Below are positions 43,480-52,448 of a stretch of 64,000 nt of DNA, piece by piece. The number at the start of each line of letters is the position of its first letter. Within the stretch, counting starts at the first letter, position 1. Made by a program: the position numbers and the translations under genes. The stretch lies in the NCBI RefSeq assembly GCF_001644225.1, contig NZ_LSTV01000001.1, forward strand, positions 1,304,005 to 1,368,004. Direction: 5' to 3'. This DNA comes from Microbacterium oleivorans. Its GTDB lineage: Bacteria; Actinomycetota; Actinomycetes; Actinomycetales; Microbacteriaceae. A model generated the notes under the pieces. It was not told where the DNA came from and ran no database searches. It saw only the letters and a list, made by a program, of their open reading frames with translations.

Positions 43480-44716
43480 TCCCGTCATCGACGCGCGCCG
43501 CAGCGATGTGGCTGATGGGGCGCCAGACGAGCACCAGGGTGACCGCGGCGCCCGCGAAGGCGAACCACCACGGCGCCGTCAGCCCCCAGAACTGGGCGAT
43601 CACCCCGCCGATCGCCTGACCGATGACGAGACCGCCGAAGACACCCACCATGTTGACCGACGCGATCCGACCCTGCAGCTCGTGCGGGACGAGTCGCTGG
43701 CGGACCGTCGTGGAGATCGTCCCCCAGACGAAGGCGTATGCGCCGAAGGCGATCATGATGACGAAGGCGACGGCGCCCGACGTCGTCAGGGCGAAGGCGA
43801 GGTGCATCGCCACCTCGGCGCTGAGACAGACGCGCATGAGGGTCGCGAAGGAGAACCGACGCTCCAGCCAGCCGAACGAGAACGTGGCGAGCAGACCGCC
43901 GATCGCCGACGCGGTCGTGAGCGCGCCGTAGCCGACGGGACCCATCTGCAGGTGGTCCGTGGCGTAGAGGACGAGGATGCCCCAGGGCGCCGCCCACGTC
44001 ACGTTGAAGGTCAGGATGATGAGGACGAGCGTCCGCACCGGCGGGTTGCGCCACAGCCAGCGGATGCCCTCGGCGATGTCGGTGTGCACCGGGGTCCGCG
44101 GGGAATCGGCTTTGCTGTTCGGCACCGGCGTCGCCGCGATCCGCGAGATGAGGACGACGGCGAGCGCGACGCAGACCGCTTGGACGGCGAACGGCCAGAA
44201 CGTGCCGACGGCGAACAGGAACGCCCCCAGCGGCGGACCGCCGAATTGGTTGGCGACGAGGAATCCTGCCTGGAGACGCGCATTGCCCACGCCCAGGTCG
44301 GCTTTGCGGACCATCATCGGCAGGAGGGTGCTGCTGGTCGTGTCGACGAAGACCTCCGCGCACCCGTAGACGAACGCCACGATCAGGACGATCCAGATGC
44401 TCGCGACGCCGGTGACGAGGAAGACGCACAGCGCCACGAGGACGAGGGAGCGGACGCCATTGGCGACCATGATGAGCCTTCGCCGGTCGAGCCGGTCGGC
44501 GATCGCCCCCGCGTGCAGTCCGAACAGGAGCCACGGCAGGAACTGCAGCACGGCGCCGGCGGCGACGAGGATCGGGGAATCGGTCATCGACGCGATCAGA
44601 AGCGGCGCGGCGGCGAGCGCGATGCCGTCACCGACGTTGCTCGTCCACGACGAGGCCAGCAGCCACCGGAAGTCCCGTCCGAGCCGCTGCGGCGCGACCC
44701 ACTCTCCGATGCCCAC
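43463..44716 (-). CDS. MFS transporter (drug exporter-like, MFS_3 type)
   Basis: The 417-aa protein has about 12 transmembrane helices, the N-terminal start LGRDFRWLLASSWTSNVGDGIALAAAPLLI typical of MdfA/MFS_3 exporters, and the cytoplasmic loop motif GAIADRLDRRRLIMVANG between helices 2 and 3. Substrate unknown, probably an exported small molecule. The GTG at 44716 has TAAGCT (44728-44723) 6 nt upstream, a leaderless layout. It converges on the quinone reductase gene. Confidence 0.88.
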   Translation of the reverse strand: MGIGEWVAPQRLGRDFRWLLASSWTSNVGDGIALAAAPLLIASMTDSPILVAAGAVLQFLPWLLFGLHAGAIADRLDRRRLIMVANGVRSLVLVALCVFLVTGVASIWIVLIVAFVYGCAEVFVDTTSSTLLPMMVRKADLGVGNARLQAGFLVANQFGGPPLGAFLFAVGTFWPFAVQAVCVALAVVLISRIAATPVPNSKADSPRTPVHTDIAEGIRWLWRNPPVRTLVLIILTFNVTWAAPWGILVLYATDHLQMGPVGYGALTTASAIGGLLATFSFGWLERRFSFATLMRVCLSAEVAMHLAFALTTSGAVAFVIMIAFGAYAFVWGTISTTVRQRLVPHELQGRIASVNMVGVFGGLVIGQAIGGVIAQFWGLTAPWWFAFAGAAVTLVLVWRPISHIAAARVDDGTDAAG

Positions 44717-44794
44717 CGGACGAGCTTAGGGCCGAGCGAGTGCCCTGAGCTCGCTCCGCTTGCCCCGCGCCTGCGCCGCCGGGAGGATGTGGCC

Positions 44795-45193
44795 ATGATG
44801 GAGACACCTGCCACGCACGCCGTGGGCCCGATCGGTCAGATCTCCCGTCGGGTCCCCGAGATCGAGACCGCCGGGCGGTGGTACCGCGACATCCTCGGGC
44901 TCACGCATCTCTCCACGTACGGCGACCTCGCCTTCTTCGACGCGGGCGGCATCCGACTCTTCCTGACCGCCACGGACGAGGGCGCGGGCCCATCCGGCGA
45001 ATCGGTCCTCAACTTCCGCGTCGATGACATCCACGGGACCCATCGGACGCTGTCGTCTCGCGGCGTCGCCTTCACCGACGCGCCGCATCTGATCCACCGC
45101 CACGAGGATGGGCTCGAGGAGTGGATGGTGTTCTTCACGGACCCCGAAGGACGCCCATTGGCCCTGATGTCACAGGTGAGGCCGGCGGGCTGA
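44795..45193 (+). CDS. VOC family (glyoxalase/bleomycin resistance-like) protein
   Basis: The 132-aa protein carries paired beta-alpha-beta-beta-beta modules: IGQISRRVPEIETAGRWYRDILGLTHLSTYGDLAFFDAGGIRLFLT and VLNFRVDDIHGTHRTLSSRGVAF...WMVFFTDPEGRPLALMSQV. This is the VOC fold, with ligand positions partly kept (H in the second module, E in DPEG). Function is not assignable. GGGAGG lies 8 nt before the ATG at 44795; a second ATG follows directly at 44798. Confidence 0.85.
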   Translation: MMETPATHAVGPIGQISRRVPEIETAGRWYRDILGLTHLSTYGDLAFFDAGGIRLFLTATDEGAGPSGESVLNFRVDDIHGTHRTLSSRGVAFTDAPHLIHRHEDGLEEWMVFFTDPEGRPLALMSQVRPAG

Positions 45194-45214
45194 CGGCGCG
45201 ACGCACGCAAGCGA

Positions 45215-45248
45215 AAGGCCCGGAACCTCAGGTGAGATTCCGGGCCTT
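45215..45248. terminator. Bidirectional terminator between VOC gene and tRNA-Pro
   Basis: AAGGCCCGGAA pairs with TTCCGGGCCTT around a 12-nt loop that itself contains CTCA-GG-TGAG. It ends the VOC transcript and, from the other side, the tRNA transcript. Confidence 0.82.
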
Positions 45249-45259
45249 CGTCGTACCGG

Positions 45260-45333
<74 letters not shown>

Positions 45334-45361
45334 GTCCGTTGCCCTCGCGGACAACTCCCCT

Positions 45362-45367
45362 ATCCTA
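45362..45367 (-). promoter_or_regulatory. -10 element of tRNA-Pro
   Basis: TAGGAT lies 28 nt upstream of the mature tRNA 5' end, giving a short 5' leader for RNase P processing. Confidence 0.5.
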
Positions 45368-45425
45368 GCCGGTCCGCAGCCCCGCCGCGAACCGCCACAG
45401 GGTTCCGCGTGTCCGAGCACGGGAC

Positions 45426-45431
45426 TACTCT
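45426..45431 (+). promoter_or_regulatory. -10 element of the GNAT-macrodomain operon (leaderless)
   Basis: TACTCT ends 6 nt before the ATG at 45438; no Shine-Dalgarno is present. Confidence 0.6.
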
Positions 45432-45437
45432 GCCCGG

Positions 45438-46016
45438 ATGACGCAGATCACGATCGAACCGGCGCGGGCCGATCGCTTCGCCGACGCCGAGCACGCCCTC
45501 ACGGGCGGCGGCGACGGAGCGGACTGCTGGTGCCAGTGGTGGATGCTCGCGCCGAAGGACTTCGACGCCACCTCGCACGCCGAGCGGCGCGAGCGGCTCC
45601 GCGAGGACCTCACCGCCGCGGTCCCCTCGGCCCTCGTCGCCTACGTCGACGGCGAGGCGGCCGGATGGGTCAAGGTCGCGCCTCGCCCGGCCCAGCCGCG
45701 ACTCGCGCGCACGCGCAACGTGCAGCAGTCCCCCGAGCCCATGGACGACCCATCGGTCTGGGCGATCACCTGCTTCGTCGTCCGCACGGAGCACCGCTCG
45801 AAGGGAATCGCGTCGAAACTGCTCGACGCCGCCGTCGAGCATGCTCGAGCACATGGCGCCCGCGTCGTCGAGGGCTACCCGCTCGACACCGAGATCAAGC
45901 GGTTCTCGAGCAACGAGCTCTTCCACGGGACGCTCTCCGCCTTCCTCGGCGCGGGCTTCACCGAGACCGCTCGCCCCGGCGCCGCTCGGCCGATCGTCGC
46001 GAAGGCCCTCACGTGA
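45438..46016 (+). CDS. GNAT family N-acetyltransferase
   Basis: The 192-aa protein shows the GNAT core: WWMLAPKDFD near the start, ALVAYVDGEAAGWVKVAPRPA (beta 4), and the acetyl-CoA loop VWAITCFVVRTEHRSKGIASKLLDAAVEHARAHGA (RxxGxA variant RSKGIA, about 110-145), then SAFLGAGFTE. The acceptor is unknown. Its stop overlaps the macrodomain gene start (GTGA), so the two are co-translated. Confidence 0.87.
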   Translation: MTQITIEPARADRFADAEHALTGGGDGADCWCQWWMLAPKDFDATSHAERRERLREDLTAAVPSALVAYVDGEAAGWVKVAPRPAQPRLARTRNVQQSPEPMDDPSVWAITCFVVRTEHRSKGIASKLLDAAVEHARAHGARVVEGYPLDTEIKRFSSNELFHGTLSAFLGAGFTETARPGAARPIVAKALT

Positions 46017-46516
46017 CGCGCGTCACCCTCGTCCGGGGCGACATCACGCGCCAGCACGTCGACGCCGTCGTCAACGCCGCCAACCGGGCGATGCGCGGCG
46101 GGGGCGGTGTCGACGGTGCCATCCACCGTGCGGGCGGCCCCGGCATCCTCGCCGACTGCATCGCACGTTTCCCTCACGGCCTCGCCACGGGGGATGCCGG
46201 GTGGACGACCGCCGGCGACCTGCCCGCCCGCTGGGTGATCCATGTCGTCGGGCCGAACCACACCGCCGGCGAACGCGACCGCTCCCTCCTGACGTCCTGC
46301 TACCGACGGGCGCTCGAGGTCGCCGACGACCTCGGGGCGACGACCGTCGCCCTCCCGCTCATCAGCGCCGGGATCTACGGCTGGCCCCTCGACGACGCCG
46401 TCGACGCTGCCGTCTCGACCCTGCGGGACACGCCGTCGCAGGTCGCCGAGGCGCGTATCGTCGCCTTCGACCAGGCCATGTTCGACCGCGTCGAACGGCG
46501 GCTCGCGGCATCCTGA
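46013..46516 (+). CDS. Macrodomain protein (O-acetyl-ADP-ribose deacetylase type)
   Basis: The 167-aa protein is a single MacroD-type macrodomain: VTLVRGDITRQHVDAVVNAANRAMRGGGGVDGAIHRAGGPGI contains the NAAN and GGGGVDGAIH catalytic loop. WVIHVVGP and ISAGIYGWPLDDAVDAAVSTL follow as the ADP-ribose phosphate loop. Family members remove ADP-ribose from proteins or nucleic acids or deacetylate OAADPR. The GTG at 46013 overlaps the GNAT stop. Confidence 0.92.
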   Translation: MTRVTLVRGDITRQHVDAVVNAANRAMRGGGGVDGAIHRAGGPGILADCIARFPHGLATGDAGWTTAGDLPARWVIHVVGPNHTAGERDRSLLTSCYRRALEVADDLGATTVALPLISAGIYGWPLDDAVDAAVSTLRDTPSQVAEARIVAFDQAMFDRVERRLAAS

Positions 46517-46555
46517 CCCGCCTACGATGGATCCCACGACCGAGAGGGGGATGAC

Positions 46556-46912
46556 ATGGCGGATGCCGTCCGTGTGGACTCCTGGCTGTGGGCCGTCCGT
46601 GTCTACAAGACCCGCTCCGCGGCGACGACCGCCTGTCGCGCCGGACACGTCCGCGTCAACGGCGAGAAGGCGAAAGCAGCACAGCAGGTGCGTCCCGGCG
46701 ATGAGCTGCGCGTGCGGATCGCCGGCTTCGACCGCATCCTCGTCGTGCGCCAGACGATCACCAAGCGCGTCGGCGCTCCGCTCGCCGCCGTCGCCGCCGA
46801 GGACCGCACGCCCGAGCGGGAACCCGTCGCCCAGATCGCCGTGCGCGACCGCGGCGCCGGCCGCCCCACCAAGCGCGAGCGGCGCGACATCGAGCGGCTA
46901 CGCGGCCGCTGA
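46556..46912 (+). CDS. S4-domain RNA-binding protein (Hsp15/HslR type)
   Basis: The 118-aa protein has an N-terminal S4 domain: VRVDSWLWAVRVYKTRSAATTACRAGHVRVNGEKAKAAQQVRPGDELRVRIAGFDRILVV. A basic tail follows (GRPTKRERRDIERLRGR). Hsp15 in E. coli recycles 50S subunits with stalled peptidyl-tRNA, so a ribosome-rescue role is plausible. A strong purine tract (GAGAGGGGG) precedes the ATG at 46556. Its 3' end overlaps the convergent DUF2809 gene by 15 nt. Confidence 0.9.
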   Translation: MADAVRVDSWLWAVRVYKTRSAATTACRAGHVRVNGEKAKAAQQVRPGDELRVRIAGFDRILVVRQTITKRVGAPLAAVAAEDRTPEREPVAQIAVRDRGAGRPTKRERRDIERLRGR

Positions 46913-47296
46913 CCCCGCCCGGCGACGGGAAAGCGCGCGGCGGGCGACGGCATCCGCTCCGCCGACGGCGATCGCGGTCACCGCGTAGACCACCAGGTCC
47001 CTCGGGTCGAAGGAGGTGCCGAGCACGAGGACGATCGGCGGGAACTCCGCCGCCCACCGGAGCGGCAGTCCGGTCAGCTGGAAGAGTTCGACGGCGACGC
47101 TCCAGACGAGCACGACAGCGGCGGTCGCCCAGGACGGCCACCGCGGGACGAGCAGCACCAGCCCGCCCCAGATCGCGACCACGTAGAGGGCGTCGCCCGC
47201 GATGTCGGATGCCGCGCCGTCCGGCGCCGCCAGATGCACGACGAGCCCCACCACGACGGCGACGACGGCGACGCCGAGCCCGATCAGCCGTCTCAC
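46898..47296 (-). CDS. DUF2809 family membrane protein
   Basis: The 132-aa protein has four predicted transmembrane helices. It carries the DUF2809 core ALYVVAIWGGLVLLVPRW, VLVWSVAVELFQLTGLPLRWA and VLGTSFDPRDLVVYAVT, and an arginine-rich C-terminus. Function is unknown. The GTG at 47296 overlaps the stop of the NUDIX-NYN gene (GTGA), so it is the downstream member of a two-gene operon. Confidence 0.85.
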   Translation of the reverse strand: MRRLIGLGVAVVAVVVGLVVHLAAPDGAASDIAGDALYVVAIWGGLVLLVPRWPSWATAAVVLVWSVAVELFQLTGLPLRWAAEFPPIVLVLGTSFDPRDLVVYAVTAIAVGGADAVARRALSRRRAGSAAA

Positions 47297-48198
47297 GACG
47301 GCAGCTGCCCGCGCAGCCAGGAGACGGAGTGCACGGTCCCGCCGACACCGGTCACCCGCTCCGCGAGGCCGCGATCGCTCGTCACCACGACCGCCCGCTC
47401 GCCGCGTGACACGGCCTCCGCCGCGCACTCGACGATCCGGTCGTCGCCGGAGCCCGGCGCCCGGACCACCTCGACACGGCCGCGGCCGTCGGGCGCGGAT
47501 CGCGCCGCACCCTCGAGGACGGCGACCACGCGCGGGAACCACCGGTCCCCGCCGAGCCCGATCTCGGCCGCGGACACACCGTCGTCCGCGACGCGCTCGA
47601 GTCCGTCGAGGAGACGCCCCGCGGCGCCGGCACGGTCGCGCCACCACCCGTCCGGCGTCGACCCGACGACGTTCGCCGCGTCCACGATCAGCGCGACCCG
47701 GGTCGACAGCGCGGCGCGCAGCTCGGGCCAGGATCCCGCGAACCCCGGATGCAGCGGCATGTCGTCCACGCGGTCGACCGCCACCCACTCCAGGGCGTAG
47801 CTCTCGGGGTCCGCGATGACCGGTTCGAACGGGTGCACGACCGTCGCGACGAGGGTCGTGTACGACCAGACGCCGCGATCGAGGACACTCGTGAACAGGG
47901 GGCGCAGGGCGTCGCCGGGCACGCCGGCCTCTTCCTGAGACTCGCGGATCGCGGCATCCGTCGCGCTCTCACCCTCGTGGCGCGCTCCCCCGGGAATCCC
48001 CCAGGTCCCGCCGAAGTGACTCCACGACACCCGGTGCTGCAGCAGGATGCCGCGCTCCGGATCGTGTGCGAGCAGTCCCGCCGCCCCGAACCGGCCCCAG
48101 TACTTCTCGCCGCTGTCGGCGATCACCCACGCGTCGCCGGGGTCGCGCGGCCCCAGCGGGCGACGCGGCTCACCGGGATCGGGCGGGCGGATGGTCAC
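47293..48198 (-). CDS. NUDIX hydrolase fused to a NYN/YacP-like PIN nuclease domain
   Basis: The 301-aa protein has two domains. Residues 1-165 are a NUDIX hydrolase with the full box GGARHEGESATDAAIRESQEEAGV (about 68-91) and the phosphate-side HRVSWSHFGGTWGIPGG. Residues 168-301 look like a NYN/YacP-type PIN-like nuclease: VALIVDAANVVGSTPDGWWRDRAGAA (first Asp), GSGDDRIVECAAE (acidic pair) and VVVTSDRGLAERV (last Asp), ending SWLRGQL. Such domains cut RNA. Decapping plus cleavage by one chain is an inference. Start GTG at 48198; no clear ribosome site. Confidence 0.85.
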   Translation of the reverse strand: MTIRPPDPGEPRRPLGPRDPGDAWVIADSGEKYWGRFGAAGLLAHDPERGILLQHRVSWSHFGGTWGIPGGARHEGESATDAAIRESQEEAGVPGDALRPLFTSVLDRGVWSYTTLVATVVHPFEPVIADPESYALEWVAVDRVDDMPLHPGFAGSWPELRAALSTRVALIVDAANVVGSTPDGWWRDRAGAAGRLLDGLERVADDGVSAAEIGLGGDRWFPRVVAVLEGAARSAPDGRGRVEVVRAPGSGDDRIVECAAEAVSRGERAVVVTSDRGLAERVTGVGGTVHSVSWLRGQLPS

Positions 48199-48363
48199 CC
48201 GACCAGCCTCTCACGCAGCGCGCCGCGCGGCGCGGCATCCGTCACCGGCCGACGCACGCGGACGAGGAGGTGACGGTTCCCGAGGACCGATCCGGACGGA
48301 TGCCTCCTCGGAACGCGTCATCTCCTCGCGAAGCGACGGCCAAGCGACCTGAAGCGACGGCGC
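48199..48363. other. der / NUDIX-NYN intergenic region
   Basis: A 165-bp gap between the der stop and the NUDIX-NYN start, both on the minus strand. It holds three copies of AAGCGAC within about 35 bp just past der, and a GGCATCC heptamer. No T-tract terminator and no convincing promoter hexamer are seen. Confidence 0.4.
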
Positions 48364-49887
48364 TCAGCGCTGACGACGCTCGCGCACCCGCATGTTCGTG
48401 ACGATCGGGGTGCCCTCGAAACCGAAGATCTCGCGCAGGCGTCGCTGGATGAACCGGCGGTAGCCCGGGTCGAGGAACCCGGTCGTGAACAGCACGAATG
48501 TCGGCGGACGGGTCGAGGCCTGCGTCCCGAACAGGATGCGGGGCTGCTTGCCGCCGCGCAGCGGATGCGGGTGCTCGGCGATGAGTTCGGCGAGGAACGC
48601 GTTGAACTTGCCGGTCGGGATGCGCTGATCCCACGACTCGAGCGCGGTCTCGAGGGCCGGGACCAGCTTGTCGAGGTGGCGGCCGGTGCGCGCCGACAGG
48701 TTGACGCGCGGCGCCCACGTGACGTGCGCGAGGTCCTGCTCGATCTCGCGCTCGAGGTACCGACGGCGGTCGGCGTTGTCCATGTCGTCGTCGTTCAGAC
48801 GGTCCCACTTGTTGAAGGCGAGGACGAGCGCGCGGCCGGATTCGAGCACCAGGTCGATGATGTTGAGGTCCTGCACGCTGATCGACTCGGTCACGTCGAG
48901 CACGACGACGGCGACCTCGGCCTTCTCGAGCGCCGCGCTCGTGCGCAGCGACGCGTAGAAGTCGGCGCCCTGCTGCAGGTGCACGCGACGACGGATGCCG
49001 GCGGTGTCGACGAGGCGCCACAGCTTGCCGCCGAGTTCCACGACCTCGTCGACGGGGTCGCGGGTGGTGCCGGCGAGGTCGTTGACGACGACGCGCTCCT
49101 CCCCCGCGGCCTTGTTCAGCAGCGAGGACTTGCCGACGTTCGGCCGGCCGAGGATCGCGACCCGGCGGGGTCCGCCGAGCTCGTTCTTCGCGACCGCCGA
49201 GATCTCGGGGAGCACCTTCATGACCTCGTCGAGGAGGTCCGCGACGCCGCGGCCGTGGATGGCCGAGACGGGGTGCGGCTCACCGAGGCCGAGGTTCCAG
49301 AGCGCTGCAGCCTCGGGCTCCTGGCGGGCGTCGTCGATCTTGTTGGCCACGAGGAAGACCGGCTTGTCGGTCTTGCGGAGCAGCCGGACGACCTGCTCGT
49401 CGGTCGCGGTCGCGCCCACCATGGCGTCGACGACGAACATCACGACGTCGCACAGCTCGATCGCGACCTCGGCCTGCGCGGCGACGGAACGATCGATGCC
49501 CTTCGCATCGGGCTCCCACCCGCCGGTGTCGACGAGGGTGAACCGGCGGTCCATCCACTCGGCCTTGTAGCTGACGCGGTCGCGGGTGACACCCGGCGTG
49601 TCCTCGACGACGGCCTCGCGGCGGCCGAGGATGCGGTTCACGAGCGCCGACTTGCCGACGTTCGGCCGCCCGACGATCGCGACCACCGGCAGTGCCGGCA
49701 GCATCTCGACGACCTCGCCGCCGGCGGTGAAACCGGCGAGCAGGTCGTCGTCCTCCTCGTCGAGCTCGTAGTCGGCCAGCGAGGCGCGCAGGGCTGCGGC
49801 GCGCTGCTCGGCGAGCTCCTCGTCGAGGTTGGCGAGCTTCTCCTCGATCTGGTCGGGGCCGCCTTCGTATTCGTCTTCGGCGCTCAT
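48364..49887 (-). CDS. der: Ribosome-associated GTPase Der (EngA)
   Basis: This double-GTPase is needed for 50S assembly. The 507-aa protein has two G domains: G1 in [17 protein letters not shown] (about 72-88) and [17 protein letters not shown] (about 246-262), with DTGGWEPDA and DTAGIRRR as switch II, NKIDD and NKWD as G4. A KH-like C-terminal domain ends in [16 protein letters not shown]. The first 65 residues are an acidic extension common in actinobacteria. The ATG overlaps the cmk stop (ATGA). It is the last gene of the parA-der operon. Confidence 0.96.
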   Translation of the reverse strand: MSAEDEYEGGPDQIEEKLANLDEELAEQRAAALRASLADYELDEEDDDLLAGFTAGGEVVEMLPALPVVAIVGRPNVGKSALVNRILGRREAVVEDTPGVTRDRVSYKAEWMDRRFTLVDTGGWEPDAKGIDRSVAAQAEVAIELCDVVMFVVDAMVGATATDEQVVRLLRKTDKPVFLVANKIDDARQEPEAAALWNLGLGEPHPVSAIHGRGVADLLDEVMKVLPEISAVAKNELGGPRRVAILGRPNVGKSSLLNKAAGEERVVVNDLAGTTRDPVDEVVELGGKLWRLVDTAGIRRRVHLQQGADFYASLRTSAALEKAEVAVVVLDVTESISVQDLNIIDLVLESGRALVLAFNKWDRLNDDDMDNADRRRYLEREIEQDLAHVTWAPRVNLSARTGRHLDKLVPALETALESWDQRIPTGKFNAFLAELIAEHPHPLRGGKQPRILFGTQASTRPPTFVLFTTGFLDPGYRRFIQRRLREIFGFEGTPIVTNMRVRERRQR

Positions 49888-50561
49888 CGTGAGCCTTCCG
49901 TTCCCGACCGCACGACGGCCAGGACGGCGTCGACGGTCTGTGCGAAGTCCAGGTCGGTCGAGTCGACGACCGTCACGCCGGGTGCGGCGGTGAGGAAGTC
50001 GACGACCTGGGAGTCGGATGCGTCGCGCTTGTGCAGCGCGGCGGCGACAGCCGCGGCATCCTGAGTGGTCAATTCGGCGCTGCGCCGGGCGGCGCGCACC
50101 TCGGGGGCGGCGGTCAGCAGGATCCGCACCGGGGCGTCCGGGGCGACGACCGTCGTGATGTCGCGGCCCTCGACGATGACGCCAGGGCGGCCGGACTCGG
50201 CCACGAGCCGCCGGAACAGGACGTTGACCTGCTCGCGGATGACCGGCACCCGCGCGACACCGCTGACGGCGGAGCTGACGCGCGGTTCGCGGATCGCCTC
50301 GGTCACCGTGGCCTGCCCCACGCGCACCCAGTAATCATCCGGGTCGAGCGAGATCGCGTAGTCGAAGTCGCCGGCGGCGTCCACGACGGCCGCGGCGTCC
50401 GACGTGTCGGCGCCGTGCTCGAGGACATGCCAGGCGAGCGCGCGGTAGGCCGCCCCCGTGTCGAGGTACCCGTAGCCGAGCCGCCGCGCGGCTTCCTTCG
50501 ACACGCTGGACTTGCCGCTGCCGGCGGGTCCGTCGATGGCGATCGTGATCGGGTCAGTCAT
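49884..50561 (-). CDS. cmk: Cytidylate kinase
   Basis: This enzyme phosphorylates CMP and dCMP. The 225-aa protein has the P-loop [23 protein letters not shown] (about 5-27), [31 protein letters not shown] (LID and NMP region) and RRSAEL. The ATG at 50561 lies 8 nt inside the tyrA 3' end; an upstream in-frame ATG (50600) would overlap further and lacks family residues. Confidence 0.95.
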   Translation of the reverse strand: MTDPITIAIDGPAGSGKSSVSKEAARRLGYGYLDTGAAYRALAWHVLEHGADTSDAAAVVDAAGDFDYAISLDPDDYWVRVGQATVTEAIREPRVSSAVSGVARVPVIREQVNVLFRRLVAESGRPGVIVEGRDITTVVAPDAPVRILLTAAPEVRAARRSAELTTQDAAAVAAALHKRDASDSQVVDFLTAAPGVTVVDSTDLDFAQTVDAVLAVVRSGTEGSR

Positions 50562-51669
50562 TGAGGCTCGCAATCTTCCACCCGCGCGCCGCGAGTCCAT
50601 CGGTGGCGACGGTCACGGCGGACGGGACGACACTGATCTCGCCGAGGCCGAACTGGGCTCCGGGCGAGTGCTCGAGACGGAAGTCCTCGACGTTGACGTC
50701 GAGTTCGCCGAGGTCGCCGAACAGGCGCCCCAACTGGCCGGGGGTGTCGTCGACCATGACGACGACCGTCTCGAAACGGCGGTTCTGACCGTGCTTGCCG
50801 GGGAGCCGCTCGACGCCTTCGTTGCCGCGACGGATCGTGTCGGCGACTGCGCGGCGGGCGCCGGGCGCATCCGGGTCGCGGAGCGCACGGGCGACACCTG
50901 CCAGGTCGGCGGCGAGGGCGTCGAGCACCTCGACGACGGGGTCGGCGTTGGCGCCCAGGATCTGCACCCACAGTTCGGGGGCGGATGCCGCGATGCGGGT
51001 GGTGTCGCGCACTCCCTGCCCGGCCAGGCGCAGCGAGGCGTCCTCGGCCCCGACGAATCGGCCGGCGAGGAGGGATGCCACGAGCTGCGGCACGTGCGAG
51101 ACGAGGGCGACCGAGCGGTCGTGCTCCTCGGGGGTCATCTCGATGAGGCTGGCGCCGAGATCGAGGGCGAGGCCCTCCACGACGGCGAGGTCGCGCGCGG
51201 AGGTCTCCTCATCGCGGCAGATGACCCACGGCCGGCCGAAGAAGATGTCGGCGCGGGCGGCGATCGCGCCGCCCCGTTCGCGTCCGGCCATCGGGTGGGA
51301 GCCGATGTAGCGCGAGAGGTCGACGCCGCGCTCGCGGAGCGTCAGCAGCGGCTCGAGCTTGACGCTTGCGACATCGGTGACGACCGCGTCGGGGAAGGCG
51401 CCGAGCTCACGCTCGATGACGTCCGCCGTCACGTCCGGCGGCACCGCCACGACGACGAGGTCCGGCCGGTCGTCGTCGCGCGCCAGTCGCCCGGCGCCGT
51501 AATCGACGGCGAGACGCAGCTGCGCGGGCGAGGCGTCCGCGAGGACGACGTCGACGCCGAGGGCGCGCAGCGCGTGCCCGATGCTCGAACCCAGCAGGCC
51601 CGCACCGACGATGCGGACGAGACCGCTCGTGCGGACCGCGCGGGCGCGCGCGTCGATGGCGTCGGTCAC
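50554..51669 (-). CDS. tyrA: Prephenate dehydrogenase with C-terminal ACT domain
   Basis: This enzyme converts prephenate to 4-hydroxyphenylpyruvate for tyrosine. The 371-aa protein has an NAD-binding start [32 protein letters not shown], the catalytic-region [21 protein letters not shown], and [20 protein letters not shown]-terminal ACT domain ([39 protein letters not shown], about 300-340) suggests amino-acid feedback. The GTG at 51669 overlaps the rluB stop (GTGA) with AGGAG 7 nt upstream. aroG at 16131 supplies the same pathway. Confidence 0.95.
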   Translation of the reverse strand: MTDAIDARARAVRTSGLVRIVGAGLLGSSIGHALRALGVDVVLADASPAQLRLAVDYGAGRLARDDDRPDLVVVAVPPDVTADVIERELGAFPDAVVTDVASVKLEPLLTLRERGVDLSRYIGSHPMAGRERGGAIAARADIFFGRPWVICRDEETSARDLAVVEGLALDLGASLIEMTPEEHDRSVALVSHVPQLVASLLAGRFVGAEDASLRLAGQGVRDTTRIAASAPELWVQILGANADPVVEVLDALAADLAGVARALRDPDAPGARRAVADTIRRGNEGVERLPGKHGQNRRFETVVVMVDDTPGQLGRLFGDLGELDVNVEDFRLEHSPGAQFGLGEISVVPSAVTVATDGLAARGWKIASLND

Positions 51670-52448
51670 AACTGCTCCTGAGTGGGATCCCCGGGCGGGG
51701 TGTCCGCCTGGCGCGCGAGAGTCAACAGCGCACCACGCTCCACTGTAGTCAACTCGCGCGCCCGTCCCGCTGGGAGCGTGCCCAGGTGCAACGGGCCGAA
51801 CTGGCGGCGGACGAGCTCCTGCACCGGGTGGGCGACCGCGGCCATCATGCGGCGGACGATGCGGTTGCGGCCCGAGTGCAGGGTCAGCTCGACGAGGCTC
51901 GTGTCGCCGCTCGCGTCGAGCAGCCGGGCCTTGTCGGCGGCGATCGGGCCGTCCTCCAGATCGATCCCCTTCGTCAGCTGCGCGATCGTCTGCGGCAGCA
52001 CGCGGCCGGTGACCTTCGCGATGTAGACCTTCGTGACGCCGAAGGAAGGGTGCGCGAGGACATGGGCGAGCTCGCCGTCGTTGGTGAGGACGAGCAGGCC
52101 GCTCGTCTCGGCATCCAATCGGCCCACGTTGTAGAGGCGCTCGGGCCAGTCCTTCGTGAAGCGCCGGAGGTCGGGGCGACCCTGGTCGTCCTTCATCGAG
52201 GAGACGACGCCGGTCGGCTTGTTGAGGATGACGTAGCGCTTGCTCGTGTCGAGCTGGACCGCGGTCCCGTCGACGTCGACCAGGTCGTGCGCGGGGTCGA
52301 TGCGCGAGCCCAGTTCGGTCACGACGACGCCGTTCACCCGCACCCGACCCTCGACGATGTACTGCTCGCAGACGCGCCGCGAGGCGACGCCCGCGCCCGC
52401 GAGCACCTTCTGCAGCCGGACCCGGTTCTCGTCGGACTGGTCGTTCAT
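51666..52448 (-). CDS. rluB: 23S rRNA pseudouridine synthase (RsuA/RluB family)
   Basis: The 260-aa protein has an N-terminal S4 domain (VRLQKVLAGAGVASRRVCEQYIVEGRVRVNGVVV, about 9-42) and a synthase domain with the catalytic motif VGRLDAETSGLLVLTNDGEL (Asp in RLD, about 112), plus GRNRIVRRMMAAVAHPVQELVR. It forms pseudouridine in 23S rRNA; site specificity is inferred from scpA-scpB-rluB synteny. Start ATG overlaps the scpB stop. Confidence 0.94.
   Translation of the reverse strand: MNDQSDENRVRLQKVLAGAGVASRRVCEQYIVEGRVRVNGVVVTELGSRIDPAHDLVDVDGTAVQLDTSKRYVILNKPTGVVSSMKDDQGRPDLRRFTKDWPERLYNVGRLDAETSGLLVLTNDGELAHVLAHPSFGVTKVYIAKVTGRVLPQTIAQLTKGIDLEDGPIAADKARLLDASGDTSLVELTLHSGRNRIVRRMMAAVAHPVQELVRRQFGPLHLGTLPAGRARELTTVERGALLTLARQADTPPGDPTQEQL

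Noticed and set aside
48199-48363. A small gene or sRNA between der and the NUDIX-NYN gene
   Set aside because: No ORF with a ribosome site and no promoter-terminator pair. Three AAGCGAC repeats are noted but are too short to interpret.
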